Assembly: GCA_017398595.1 (NCBI GenBank)
Contig: JAFQFR010000045.1
Coordinates: 1 to 53,970, forward strand
Direction of reading: 5' to 3'
From: Clostridia bacterium
GTDB taxonomy: Bacteria > Bacillota > Clostridia > Oscillospirales > CAG-272
DNA: 53,970 nt
Of the stretch, positions 8,739 to 15,897 are shown in pieces. The first letter of the stretch is position 1. Each line of letters opens with the position of its first letter. Both the position numbers and the translations under genes were made by a program. The notes under the pieces are model-generated. The model was not told the origin of the DNA and did not search any database. It saw only the letters and a list, made by a program, of their open reading frames with translations.

Positions 8739-10109
8739 TTACGAATATTGCTTCAATTTATCCTCGATACGCTCAGCGACCTGCTTTGCGATCGCCTCGG
8801 TGAACGCCTCGTCCTCACCCTCGGTCATAACGCGGATGAGCGGCTCGGTGCCCGAAGGACGAACGACCAGTCTTCCGGTCTCGCCCAGCATCTGCTTGCC
8901 CTCTTCGAGGATCGCCTTGACATCGTCATCGGTGTAGAACGCGAGCTTTGCCGCGTCGGTGGTGCGAATGTTGACGATGCACTGCGGGTACTTGACCATC
9001 ACGGTCTTCAGCTCGGAAAGCTTCTTGCCGCTCTGCTTGATGTGCGAGAGCAACTGCACTGCGGTAAGCTGTCCGTCACCCGTGGTGGCATAGTCCTTGA
9101 AAATGATATGACCCGATTGCTCGCCGCCGAAGCAGTAGTCCTCGAGCAGCATTTCCTCAAGCACATAGCGGTCGCCGACCTTCGTCGCCTCAAAGCGGAT
9201 GCCGTTCTGCTCGCAGAACTTGATAAAGCCGAAGTTCGACATGATCGTGCCGACAACGGTGTTGCCACGCAGCGTTCCGCGCGCCTTCATATCCAGCGAA
9301 AGGATCGCCATGATGCGGTCGCCGTCCACGACCTCGCCGCTGCCGTCCACGCAGAGCACTCTGTCCGCGTCGCCGTCAAAAGCGATACCAATATCCAGTT
9401 TGTTCGCCTTGACATAGGCGATCAGACTTTCGAGATGCGTCGAACCGCATGCAGTGTTGATGTTGGTACCGTCGGGGGCATCGGAGAGCATGTGGCAGTC
9501 CACGCCGAGCGAGGTAAAGAGCTTCTTTGCCGTTGCGGATGCCGAACCGTTTGCACAGTCAAACGCTACCGAGAGACCGCTGAGGTCTCCCTCGATGGTG
9601 GAAGCCACGAAATCGATATATTCCTGCAGTGCCTCCGGCTTTTGGATCAGCTTACCGATCGAAGCACCGGTTGCCGCCGCGGGCATCGGCTTTTCGCCGA
9701 GCACCATCGACTCCACGTTTTCCTCCAGCTCGTCTGCGAGCTTAAAGCCCTCGCTGTTGAAGACCTTGATGCCGTTGAACTCATACGGATTGTGCGACGC
9801 CGAGATCATAATGCCGGCACGCGCCTTATATTTGCGGACGAGATACGCGACCGCGGGTGTGGGAACCACGCCGAGCTGCACGACATCATACCCAACCGAG
9901 AGAATGCCCGCCGCCATAGCCGAAGCGAGCATATCCGAGGAAATGCGGGTATCCATGCCGAGCAGGATCATCTTTTTGGTACGGCTGCGTCCGCGGCCCT
10001 CCATGCCGAGGGATGCGGCTACTGCGCGACCGGTCGCAATGGCAAGCTCGACCGTGAGCTTTTCATTGGCAACGCCGCGGATGCCGTCTGTTCCGAATAG
10101 TCTGCCCAT
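8739..10109 (-). CDS. glmM: Phosphoglucosamine mutase
   Basis: 456 aa. Interconverts glucosamine-6-phosphate and glucosamine-1-phosphate in the cytosol. The N-terminus MGRLFGTDGIRG is diagnostic. The phosphoserine loop is ISASHNP, the metal loop is DGDADR, and the sugar-binding GGEQSGH motif and C-terminal RPSGTEP phosphate-binding loop are present. The ATG at 10109 has AAGGAA upstream; longer in-frame starts have no family support. It lies 13 nt after the hexapeptide-repeat gene and upstream of glmS, so consecutive amino-sugar steps are co-transcribed. Confidence 0.97.
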   Translation of the reverse strand: MGRLFGTDGIRGVANEKLTVELAIATGRAVAASLGMEGRGRSRTKKMILLGMDTRISSDMLASAMAAGILSVGYDVVQLGVVPTPAVAYLVRKYKARAGIMISASHNPYEFNGIKVFNSEGFKLADELEENVESMVLGEKPMPAAATGASIGKLIQKPEALQEYIDFVASTIEGDLSGLSVAFDCANGSASATAKKLFTSLGVDCHMLSDAPDGTNINTACGSTHLESLIAYVKANKLDIGIAFDGDADRVLCVDGSGEVVDGDRIMAILSLDMKARGTLRGNTVVGTIMSNFGFIKFCEQNGIRFEATKVGDRYVLEEMLLEDYCFGGEQSGHIIFKDYATTGDGQLTAVQLLSHIKQSGKKLSELKTVMVKYPQCIVNIRTTDAAKLAFYTDDDVKAILEEGKQMLGETGRLVVRPSGTEPLIRVMTEGEDEAFTEAIAKQVAERIEDKLKQYS

Positions 10110-10122
10110 ATGTATTCCTTTC

Positions 10123-10797
10123 TTACCGCTCTTCTCTGAGAACGATATTGTCTGCACTCTTGTAAATGCTGTTTTCGAGCACGACACCGCGCACCGATGA
10201 CAGCGGATAAACGCTGGTATGCTTGCCGATGATGGTGCCGGGGTTCAGCACGCTGTTGCAGCCGACCTCGACATAGTCGCCGAGCATCGCGCCGATCTTG
10301 TAGCGTCCCGTCTCGGCACTTTCTCTGCCGCTCTTGATCACAATGTCCGAGCGGTCGCTCTTGACATTGGACGTGATCGAGCCCGCACCCATGTGCGAAT
10401 GCCAGCCGAGGATGGAGTCGCCCACATAGTTGTAATGCGGGGTCTGCGCATCGTCAAAAATGATCGAGTTCTTGATCTCGCAGGAGTTGCCAAACACCGA
10501 GTTCTTGCCGATGATGGCGCCGCCGCGGATAAACGCGCAGTGGCGAACCTCGGCGCCGTGGTCGATGATGCAGGGCGCACCGATGTATGCGCTTGCAAAC
10601 ACCTTGGCATCCTTGGCGATCCAGACGTTCTCCTTCGGGTTGTCGTATTCTTCCGCCGGCAGACTCTTGCCGAGCTCGATGATAAACGCATTCAGCCCCT
10701 TGAGCGCTTCCCAGGGATAGGTGAACTGCTTAAGATACTCGCCCGCGATCGTGTGACTGAGGTCGTAAAGCTCCGAAATAGTGGGTATATTATGCAT
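10123..10797 (-). CDS. Left-handed beta-helix (hexapeptide) protein, GlmU C-terminal-like
   Basis: 224 aa. About 70 N-terminal residues are mainly helical. The rest has hexapeptide repeats (IGKNSVFGNSCEI, IGAMLGDYVEVGCNSVLNPG) of the left-handed beta-helix found in the acetyltransferase half of GlmU. The nucleotidyltransferase half (GxGTRM motif) is absent. Clostridial proteins of this type are often labelled UDP-GlcNAc pyrophosphorylase-related. Location just upstream of glmM-glmS suggests a role in glucosamine-1-phosphate acetylation, but this is inference. Start has GGGAG. Confidence 0.75.
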   Translation of the reverse strand: MHNIPTISELYDLSHTIAGEYLKQFTYPWEALKGLNAFIIELGKSLPAEEYDNPKENVWIAKDAKVFASAYIGAPCIIDHGAEVRHCAFIRGGAIIGKNSVFGNSCEIKNSIIFDDAQTPHYNYVGDSILGWHSHMGAGSITSNVKSDRSDIVIKSGRESAETGRYKIGAMLGDYVEVGCNSVLNPGTIIGKHTSVYPLSSVRGVVLENSIYKSADNIVLREER

Positions 10798-10817
10798 CGT
10801 ATTCTCCCGTATCAGCC

Positions 10818-11273
10818 TTATTTGCTTTCAATATCGGTGATCATATCCACGCGGGTCTGATGGCGTCCGCCCTCAAACTCAGTCGCGAGGAAGGCGTCTA
10901 CCAGGTCGCACGCAAGGCCGTAGCCGACGACACGCGCGCCGAAGCAGAGGATATTCGCATCGTTATGTGCGCGCGTCATGCGTGCGGAGAAAGTATCCGA
11001 GCAGCATGCCGCACGAATGCCCTTGTACTTGTTGGCAACCATGCTCATGCCGACACCCGTGCCGCAGACGAGAATGCCGCAGGTGTCCTTGTCCGCGCCC
11101 TGCACGCCTTCGGCAACTGCGCCGCCGAAGATCGGATAGTGGCAGGATGCGTCCGAGTCGGTGCCTTTGTCTACGACATTGTAGCCGTCCGCGATCAGTT
11201 TTTCCTTGATCTGCTCTTTCAAATGGTATCCCGCGCTGTCCGCGCCGATGATTACTGTGTTGAAAATCTTCAT
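10818..11273 (-). CDS. rpiB: Ribose-5-phosphate isomerase B
   Basis: 151 aa, normal length for RpiB/LacAB. Interconverts ribose-5-phosphate and ribulose-5-phosphate. The catalytic region CGTGVGMSMVANK and a following CCSDTFSARMTRAHNDAN segment are clear. The N-terminal motif reads GADSAGYHLK, with Ser where many members have His (DHAG). The start overlaps the tsaB stop as ATGA. The C-terminal helix EFEGGRHQTRVDMI is typical. Confidence 0.93.
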   Translation of the reverse strand: MKIFNTVIIGADSAGYHLKEQIKEKLIADGYNVVDKGTDSDASCHYPIFGGAVAEGVQGADKDTCGILVCGTGVGMSMVANKYKGIRAACCSDTFSARMTRAHNDANILCFGARVVGYGLACDLVDAFLATEFEGGRHQTRVDMITDIESK

Positions 11274-11980
11274 TTTATTTCCTCTTTTTGCAGTTTTTCT
11301 TTTTCCAGTCTTTCGCGCTCTGCCTGCGGCAAACGCAGATAGGTCGGGGCAAATGCCGCGTCAGTCACGGTCTGTCCCGCGTTGTACATCTCCAGCGCGC
11401 AGAGTCCGACGCTCTCGCCGTCGGCGAGCAGACATTCGGCAGGCGCAAGCGTAGCATCCGCGCCGTCAAAATACGGCAGCGCCACTTCGGCGCCGTCGCC
11501 GACGAGCGTAACATGCCCGTAGGCTTTCGCCTCGGCGGCGATCTCCTCGCCGCTCTTTGCCGCATCGGGTGTCAGGCGGGTGACTTTGCCGCCCGCAATG
11601 CGAAAAAGCGCCGTGTAAAACTGTCCGCGCCGCGCGTCCATCAGTGCGCATACCACGCCGTCACTGCCGCGCAGATTATAGGCAAGCGCATGCAGTGCGC
11701 TGACCGCCGCGCAGGGGGTATTTCTGCCAAAGGCAAGCCCCTTTATCGTCGCCGCACCGATGCGCACACCGGTAAACGATCCGGGACCCGCACTCGCGGC
11801 AAACAGGTCAATATCGTCCACGGTCAACGAGCTTGCCGCGAGCAGACGCTCGACCATCGGCAGCAGCGTACAGCTGTGCGTGTTACCGTCGTCGTGCATT
11901 TCCTTTGCGAGCAGCTTTTCCCCGTCGAGCAGCGCAACTGCTGCCGCCTTCGCCGTGGAATCCAAAGCTAAAATAATCAT
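11270..11980 (-). CDS. tsaB: tRNA t6A biosynthesis protein TsaB
   Basis: 236 aa. Non-catalytic ASKHA-fold partner of TsaD in making N6-threonylcarbamoyladenosine at A37 of ANN-decoding tRNAs. Hallmarks: N-terminal LALDSTAKAAAVAL and the strongly conserved GPGSFTGVRIG. The C-terminus (QAERERLEKEKLQ) is a charged helix. ATGA overlaps join it to tsaE upstream and rpiB downstream, implying tight coupling. No tsaD is present in this window. Confidence 0.93.
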   Translation of the reverse strand: MIILALDSTAKAAAVALLDGEKLLAKEMHDDGNTHSCTLLPMVERLLAASSLTVDDIDLFAASAGPGSFTGVRIGAATIKGLAFGRNTPCAAVSALHALAYNLRGSDGVVCALMDARRGQFYTALFRIAGGKVTRLTPDAAKSGEEIAAEAKAYGHVTLVGDGAEVALPYFDGADATLAPAECLLADGESVGLCALEMYNAGQTVTDAAFAPTYLRLPQAERERLEKEKLQKEEIK

Positions 11981-12417
11981 TCAAAAGCCTCTAACGTAAT
12001 TCGGCGCGTATCCACGCCGCTTTTTTCTATCGTGACCGCAATGCGCTCTTTCGGCAGGGCAAACGGGATGTTCTCGCTCCACTCCGAGAGGAGATACCCG
12101 CTGTCGAGATAGTCGTAAAATCCCGTGGAATAGAGATCGTCCTCGCCGTCGATGCGGTACATATCAAAGTGAAAAACCGGCAAAATGCCGCCGCGGTACT
12201 CGTTGACCACCGTGTAGGTCGGGCTCTTGACGCGCGCCGCAGGGCAGATCGCCGAAACGAATCCGCGCGTAAACGCCGTCTTTCCCACGCCGAGATCGCC
12301 GTACAGCGCGATAAAAGCACTTTTTTTGCCGCTCTGCAGCAATTCTTCTGCCAATGCGCGTCCGATCTGCTCGGTCTCCTCGGTCGTCGCCGAAGAAAGG
12401 ATCTTCTTGCCCAACAT
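11977..12417 (-). CDS. tsaE: tRNA t6A biosynthesis ATPase TsaE
   Basis: 146 aa. P-loop ATPase of the TsaBDE complex. Walker A is GDLGVGKTAF; a PTYTVVNEY segment and LLSEWSENIP near the C-terminus are typical of YjeE/TsaE. I prefer ATG at 12417 because GGGAG lies 5 nt upstream; a GTG at 12423 overlaps that Shine-Dalgarno. An extended -10 (TGG then TATGAT, minus strand 12445-12450) lies about 30 nt upstream, so this is probably the first gene of the tsaE-to-glmS unit. Confidence 0.93.
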   Translation of the reverse strand: MLGKKILSSATTEETEQIGRALAEELLQSGKKSAFIALYGDLGVGKTAFTRGFVSAICPAARVKSPTYTVVNEYRGGILPVFHFDMYRIDGEDDLYSTGFYDYLDSGYLLSEWSENIPFALPKERIAVTIEKSGVDTRRITLEAFE

Positions 12418-12444
12418 TTTCACTCCCTACAGTTTATCTAATCT

Positions 12445-12453
12445 ATCATACCA
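12445..12453 (-). promoter_or_regulatory. Possible extended -10 promoter for tsaE operon
   Basis: Minus-strand TGGTATGAT (TATGAT at 12445-12450) lies 28 nt upstream of the tsaE ATG. No good -35 is seen at 17 nt. It is placed correctly, just after the terminator of the preceding cysS unit. Confidence 0.45.
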
Positions 12454-12517
12454 TATATCCGGGCAAAATGGAAGTGCTTTTCAAAATTTTGCCCTCGAAA
12501 ACGCGCTCTGCATACGC

Positions 12518-12547
12518 AAAAAGAGGACTTTTCAGATAAAGTCCTCT
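12518..12547 (-). terminator. Rho-independent terminator between cysS and tsaE
   Basis: On the minus strand AGAGGACTTT pairs with AAAGTCCTCT around a 6-nt loop and runs into TTTTT. It lies downstream of three-stem element copy B and ends the cysE-cysS transcript. Confidence 0.88.
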
Positions 12548-12593
12548 CAGTGTTACGAAAAAATGCTCACATAAATAATATCATTAAAATCCT

Positions 12594-12705
12594 GTTTTAA
12601 AGACGGACATGCGCCGGCTTTAAAACTCCTTACAGGGGCGGTCGCGGTGAGCGACTCGCGAGACTTGCGCCCCTCTCCTGTCAAAAAACCTTGGTTTTTT
12701 GACAG
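12594..12705 (-). repeat. Three-stem intergenic element, copy B
   Basis: Begins 4 nt after the cysS stop. Stem 1 is 13 bp (CTGTCAAAAAACC with GGTTTTTTGACAG, 12678-12705). Stem 2 base is AGGGGCG/CGCCCCT (12634-12640 and 12668-12674) with inner hairpins. Linker TAAGGAG is at 12626-12632 and stem 3 GTTTTAAAG/CTTTAAAAC at 12594-12626. Long blocks are identical to copy D (about 40.9 kb). Stem 1 has no T-tract after it; a separate ordinary terminator follows 47 nt downstream. Confidence 0.85.
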
Positions 12706-12709
12706 CTTT

Positions 12710-14146
12710 TTATTTTTCGATCTTATACTTCGTGCCCTCGCGGGTGTCCTCGAGTACAACGCCCTTAGCCAAAAGATCCGCACGGATGGCGTCCGCCTTG
12801 GCATAGTCCTTTGCCTTCTTCGCCTCGGCGCGCTGACGGATCATCTCCTCGATCTCCTGTACGAACGGATCGTCCGAAGCCGTCTCTGCCGCCGTCTGCT
12901 CTGCCTCCAATGCTTTCTTCGCCGCAGGCACAAGGTCGAGTCCCAGCACGCGGTCAAAATCCTCGATCAGTGCAAGCTTTGTCGCGGGTGTCGTCTGCGC
13001 TTTGAGCACATCGTAGATCGCCGTAACGCCCAGCGAAGTGTTCAGATCGCTGTCAAGACCTGCACAGAAGCCTGCCTTCAGCGAGTCAAACGCCGCCTGA
13101 TCCACCTCGCCCTGCTCTTCTTTGAGCAGCGCAAGCAGACGGGCAACGATCTTGTTGTATGCGGTCGCCGCGTTGTCCAGGTTCTCATAGGAGAATACCA
13201 ACGACTTGCGGTAGTGCGACTGCAGGCAGAAGAGTCTGTATACCAGCGGATTGTATCCCTTGCTCTCAAGCAGCGAAACGGTCAGAAACTCACCGCTCGA
13301 CTTGCTCATCTTGCCGGAATTCGTGTTGAGGTGGTGCACATGGAACCAATAGTTGCACCACTTGTGCCCGAGATATGCTTCGCTCTGCGCGATCTCGTTG
13401 GTGTGATGCGGGAACGCGTTGTCAATGCCGCCGCAGTGAATATCCAGCGACTCGCCGAGATACTTCATGCTGATGCAGGAGCACTCGATGTGCCAGCCGG
13501 GGTAACCGACACCCCAGGGGCTATCCCATTTGAGCTCCTGATCGTCAAACTTCGACTTGGTGAACCACAGTACGAAATCCGCCTTATTGCGCTTGTTGCC
13601 GTCCTCTTCCACGCCCTCGCGCACGCCGACCTCGAGATCTTCCTCGCGGAAATCGTTGAACACGTAGTACTGTTTCAATTTCGAGGTGTCGAAATAGATA
13701 TTGCCGCCCGCCTCGTATGCGTAGTCCTTTTCGAGCAGGCTCTCGATCACGCGGATAAATTCATCAATACAGGAAGTTGCGGGTGCAACCACGTCGGGTG
13801 TCTTGATGTTCAGCTTTTTGCAGTCCGCGAAGAACGCATCGGTATAGAACTTTGCGATCTCCATGACCGTCTTATGCTCGCGGCGCGCGCCTTTGAGCAT
13901 CTTATCCTCGCCCGTGTCCGCATCGCTCGACAGATGTCCCACGTCGGTAATGTTCATCACGCGCGTAACATCATAGCCTATGTAGCGGAGATATTTCTCC
14001 AGTACATCCTCCATGATATAGCTGCGCAGATTGCCGATATGGGCGTAGTGATACACCGTGGGGCCGCAGGTATACATCTTGACCTTGCCGGGCTCATTCG
14101 AAACAAACTCGTCTCTTTGTCTGGTTAAAGTATTGTAAAGCAGCAT
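12710..14146 (-). CDS. cysS: Cysteinyl-tRNA synthetase
   Basis: 478 aa, standard length. Charges tRNA-Cys. The class I signature is HIGN (YAHIGNLRSY) and the second is KMSKSSGEF. Zinc ligands include the Cys of MYTCGPTVYH and the ECSCISM/HCGG segments. Start has GGAGAAAG. It follows cysE by 18 nt, so cysteine synthesis and charging share one promoter. Element copy B begins 4 nt after its stop. Confidence 0.98.
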   Translation of the reverse strand: MLLYNTLTRQRDEFVSNEPGKVKMYTCGPTVYHYAHIGNLRSYIMEDVLEKYLRYIGYDVTRVMNITDVGHLSSDADTGEDKMLKGARREHKTVMEIAKFYTDAFFADCKKLNIKTPDVVAPATSCIDEFIRVIESLLEKDYAYEAGGNIYFDTSKLKQYYVFNDFREEDLEVGVREGVEEDGNKRNKADFVLWFTKSKFDDQELKWDSPWGVGYPGWHIECSCISMKYLGESLDIHCGGIDNAFPHHTNEIAQSEAYLGHKWCNYWFHVHHLNTNSGKMSKSSGEFLTVSLLESKGYNPLVYRLFCLQSHYRKSLVFSYENLDNAATAYNKIVARLLALLKEEQGEVDQAAFDSLKAGFCAGLDSDLNTSLGVTAIYDVLKAQTTPATKLALIEDFDRVLGLDLVPAAKKALEAEQTAAETASDDPFVQEIEEMIRQRAEAKKAKDYAKADAIRADLLAKGVVLEDTREGTKYKIEK

Positions 14147-14164
14147 AATCTTTCTCCAAGAAAT

Positions 14165-14914
14165 TTAAACTTCGGATTCGTTTTCGGGACTTACATTCCC
14201 GGTTTCTTTCTCTTTTTCCGCCAGCTTCTTTTCCAGCGCGTAAATTCGGCGCTCCACGCGGCAGATCTCCTGCGCAACGGGGTCGGGCAGGTGTACATGG
14301 TCGAGCTGATCGGCAACGCGTTCGCCGTTGATACGCACGACGCGCGCAGGTACGCCGACTGCCGTCGCATTGTCGGGCACTTCCTCGAGCACGACGGCAT
14401 TGGACGCGATCTTGGCGCCGCTGCCTACCTTGAAGGGACCGAGCACCTTCGCGCCGCTGCCCACCATGACATTGTCGCCGAGGGTAGGATGGCGCTTGCC
14501 CGTGTCTTTGCCCGTACCGCCGAGGGTAACGCCCTGATAGAGCGTGCAGTTGTCGCCGATCTCGGCAGTCTCGCCGATGACGACGCCGCTGCCGTGGTCA
14601 ATGACCAGTCCCTTGCCGATCTTGGCGCCGGGGTGGATCTCGATGCCGGTCAACAGCTTTGCGCCCTGGCTGATCGCACGGGCACTGAGCTTATGTCCCT
14701 TTTTATAGAGCGCATGCGCCGCGCGGTGCATGGCAACGGCATGGAAACCGGAATACAGCAGCATGACCTCAAGGTCACTGGTCGCCGCGGGATCGCGGTC
14801 GCGGATCGCCGCAACATCGTACTGCATGTCGCGCACGACCTTTTTGACCTTTTTTTTCACCTTGCCGAGGTCGGGCAAAGTGACATTTATATCAATTTCA
14901 ATTTTGTCTTTCAT
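14165..14914 (-). CDS. cysE: Serine O-acetyltransferase
   Basis: 249 aa, EpsC/short type. Acetylates serine for cysteine synthesis. An N-terminal helical part with the conserved RDPAA segment is followed by left-handed beta-helix repeats (GAKIGKGLVIDHGSGVVIGE, then GDNCTLYQGVTLGG). The DHG His is the expected catalytic residue. The C-terminal tail after VPARVV is longer than in minimal members and rich in Glu and Lys. GAGGTAG site before ATG; consensus-like promoter upstream. Confidence 0.95.
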   Translation of the reverse strand: MKDKIEIDINVTLPDLGKVKKKVKKVVRDMQYDVAAIRDRDPAATSDLEVMLLYSGFHAVAMHRAAHALYKKGHKLSARAISQGAKLLTGIEIHPGAKIGKGLVIDHGSGVVIGETAEIGDNCTLYQGVTLGGTGKDTGKRHPTLGDNVMVGSGAKVLGPFKVGSGAKIASNAVVLEEVPDNATAVGVPARVVRINGERVADQLDHVHLPDPVAQEICRVERRIYALEKKLAEKEKETGNVSPENESEV

Positions 14915-14942
14915 AGCTACCTCATATCATGTCTGTTACATG

Positions 14943-14971
14943 ATTATACAGTACCGAAATGCAAATGTAAA
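14943..14971 (-). promoter_or_regulatory. Promoter of cysE-cysS
   Basis: Minus-strand TTTACA (14966-14971), 17-nt spacer, TATAAT (14943-14948). The ATG is only 28 nt from the -10, leaving no room for a T-box or other riboswitch leader. Confidence 0.82.
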
Positions 14972-14991
14972 GTACCTTTAAAATTTCGCCC

Positions 14992-15897
14992 TTAGTGAGG
15001 AACCTTCTTCCACTCTTTCTTGTCTTTCAGAATGTTATACAGTTCCACATAGCTCTCGTGGCGGGAAGGCTCGATCTCGCCGTTTTTCACAGCTTCAACA
15101 ATCGCACATCCCTCCTCACAGAGGTGCGTACATTTGGTATACCGACATCGACCGAGATACGGCTCGATCTCCGGAAACGCATACGGCAGATCCTCCGCGG
15201 TCATAAAATCAAACCGCATGAAATCCAGCATGCTGAAGCCCGGCGTATCCGCGACCATGCCGCCGAATGCCGAAAACAACTCGACATGGCGGGTGGTATG
15301 CTTGCCGCGCGCAATGCGCTCGCTGATGCCGCCGGTCGCAAGGCCGAGCGCGGGGAACAGCGCGTTTAGAAGCGTGGATTTGCCGATGCCGGACGCGCCG
15401 GCGAAAGCGGCGGTCTGATTTGGCAGATTCTCCTGCAAAAAGGCACGCAGCTCCTCAATGCCCTCTCCGTCCTCGGCACTCAGCGTAAACACGGTGAAGC
15501 CGCTGTGGCGATAGAGCTTTGCAAGCTTCTGCCCCATTTCGGGATCGAGATCGCATTTCGTGATGACGAACACGGGCACAATATCCGAGTGTACACAGAT
15601 GGCGCTCAGCTTGTCGAGTGTGGCGAGGATGGGCGCAGGCTTTGCCGCCGACGCGGTGATGAACATGTAATCGAGGTTTGCCATCGGCGGACGGATCAAC
15701 AGATTCTTGCGCTCGTGGATGTCCTCGATATATGCGTCGCCCTCCTGCTCGATCCGCACGGTGACGTTGTCGCCGACTTCGGGCGAGATCTGCTCATGGC
15801 GGAACACGCCGCGCGCACGCGCGGTCACGGTCTCCTCACCGCAGAGCACGGTATACTTACCGCCGACGCCCTTAATGATCTTTCCGTCCTGCTTCAT
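14992..15897 (-). CDS. rsgA: Ribosome small subunit biogenesis GTPase RsgA
   Basis: 301 aa. Circularly permuted GTPase that checks maturation of the 30S subunit. An OB-fold N-terminus precedes G4 (ITKCDL), then G1 (GASGIGKSTLLNALF) and G3 (DTPGFSM). The zinc finger reads CRYTKCTHLCEEGC. The start ATG overlaps the prkC stop as TGATG; a GTG one codon earlier is also possible. Last gene of the long yicC-to-rsgA series. An rpe gene often follows in related genomes but is absent here. Confidence 0.96.
   Translation of the reverse strand: MKQDGKIIKGVGGKYTVLCGEETVTARARGVFRHEQISPEVGDNVTVRIEQEGDAYIEDIHERKNLLIRPPMANLDYMFITASAAKPAPILATLDKLSAICVHSDIVPVFVITKCDLDPEMGQKLAKLYRHSGFTVFTLSAEDGEGIEELRAFLQENLPNQTAAFAGASGIGKSTLLNALFPALGLATGGISERIARGKHTTRHVELFSAFGGMVADTPGFSMLDFMRFDFMTAEDLPYAFPEIEPYLGRCRYTKCTHLCEEGCAIVEAVKNGEIEPSRHESYVELYNILKDKKEWKKVPH

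Noticed and set aside
12594..12705. Three-stem elements as ordinary Rho-independent terminators
   Set aside because: Stem 1 is not followed by T residues, two further stems are conserved, and a separate classical terminator follows copies B and F.
14915..14942. T-box before cysE-cysS
   Set aside because: Only 28 nt separate the -10 from the start codon.
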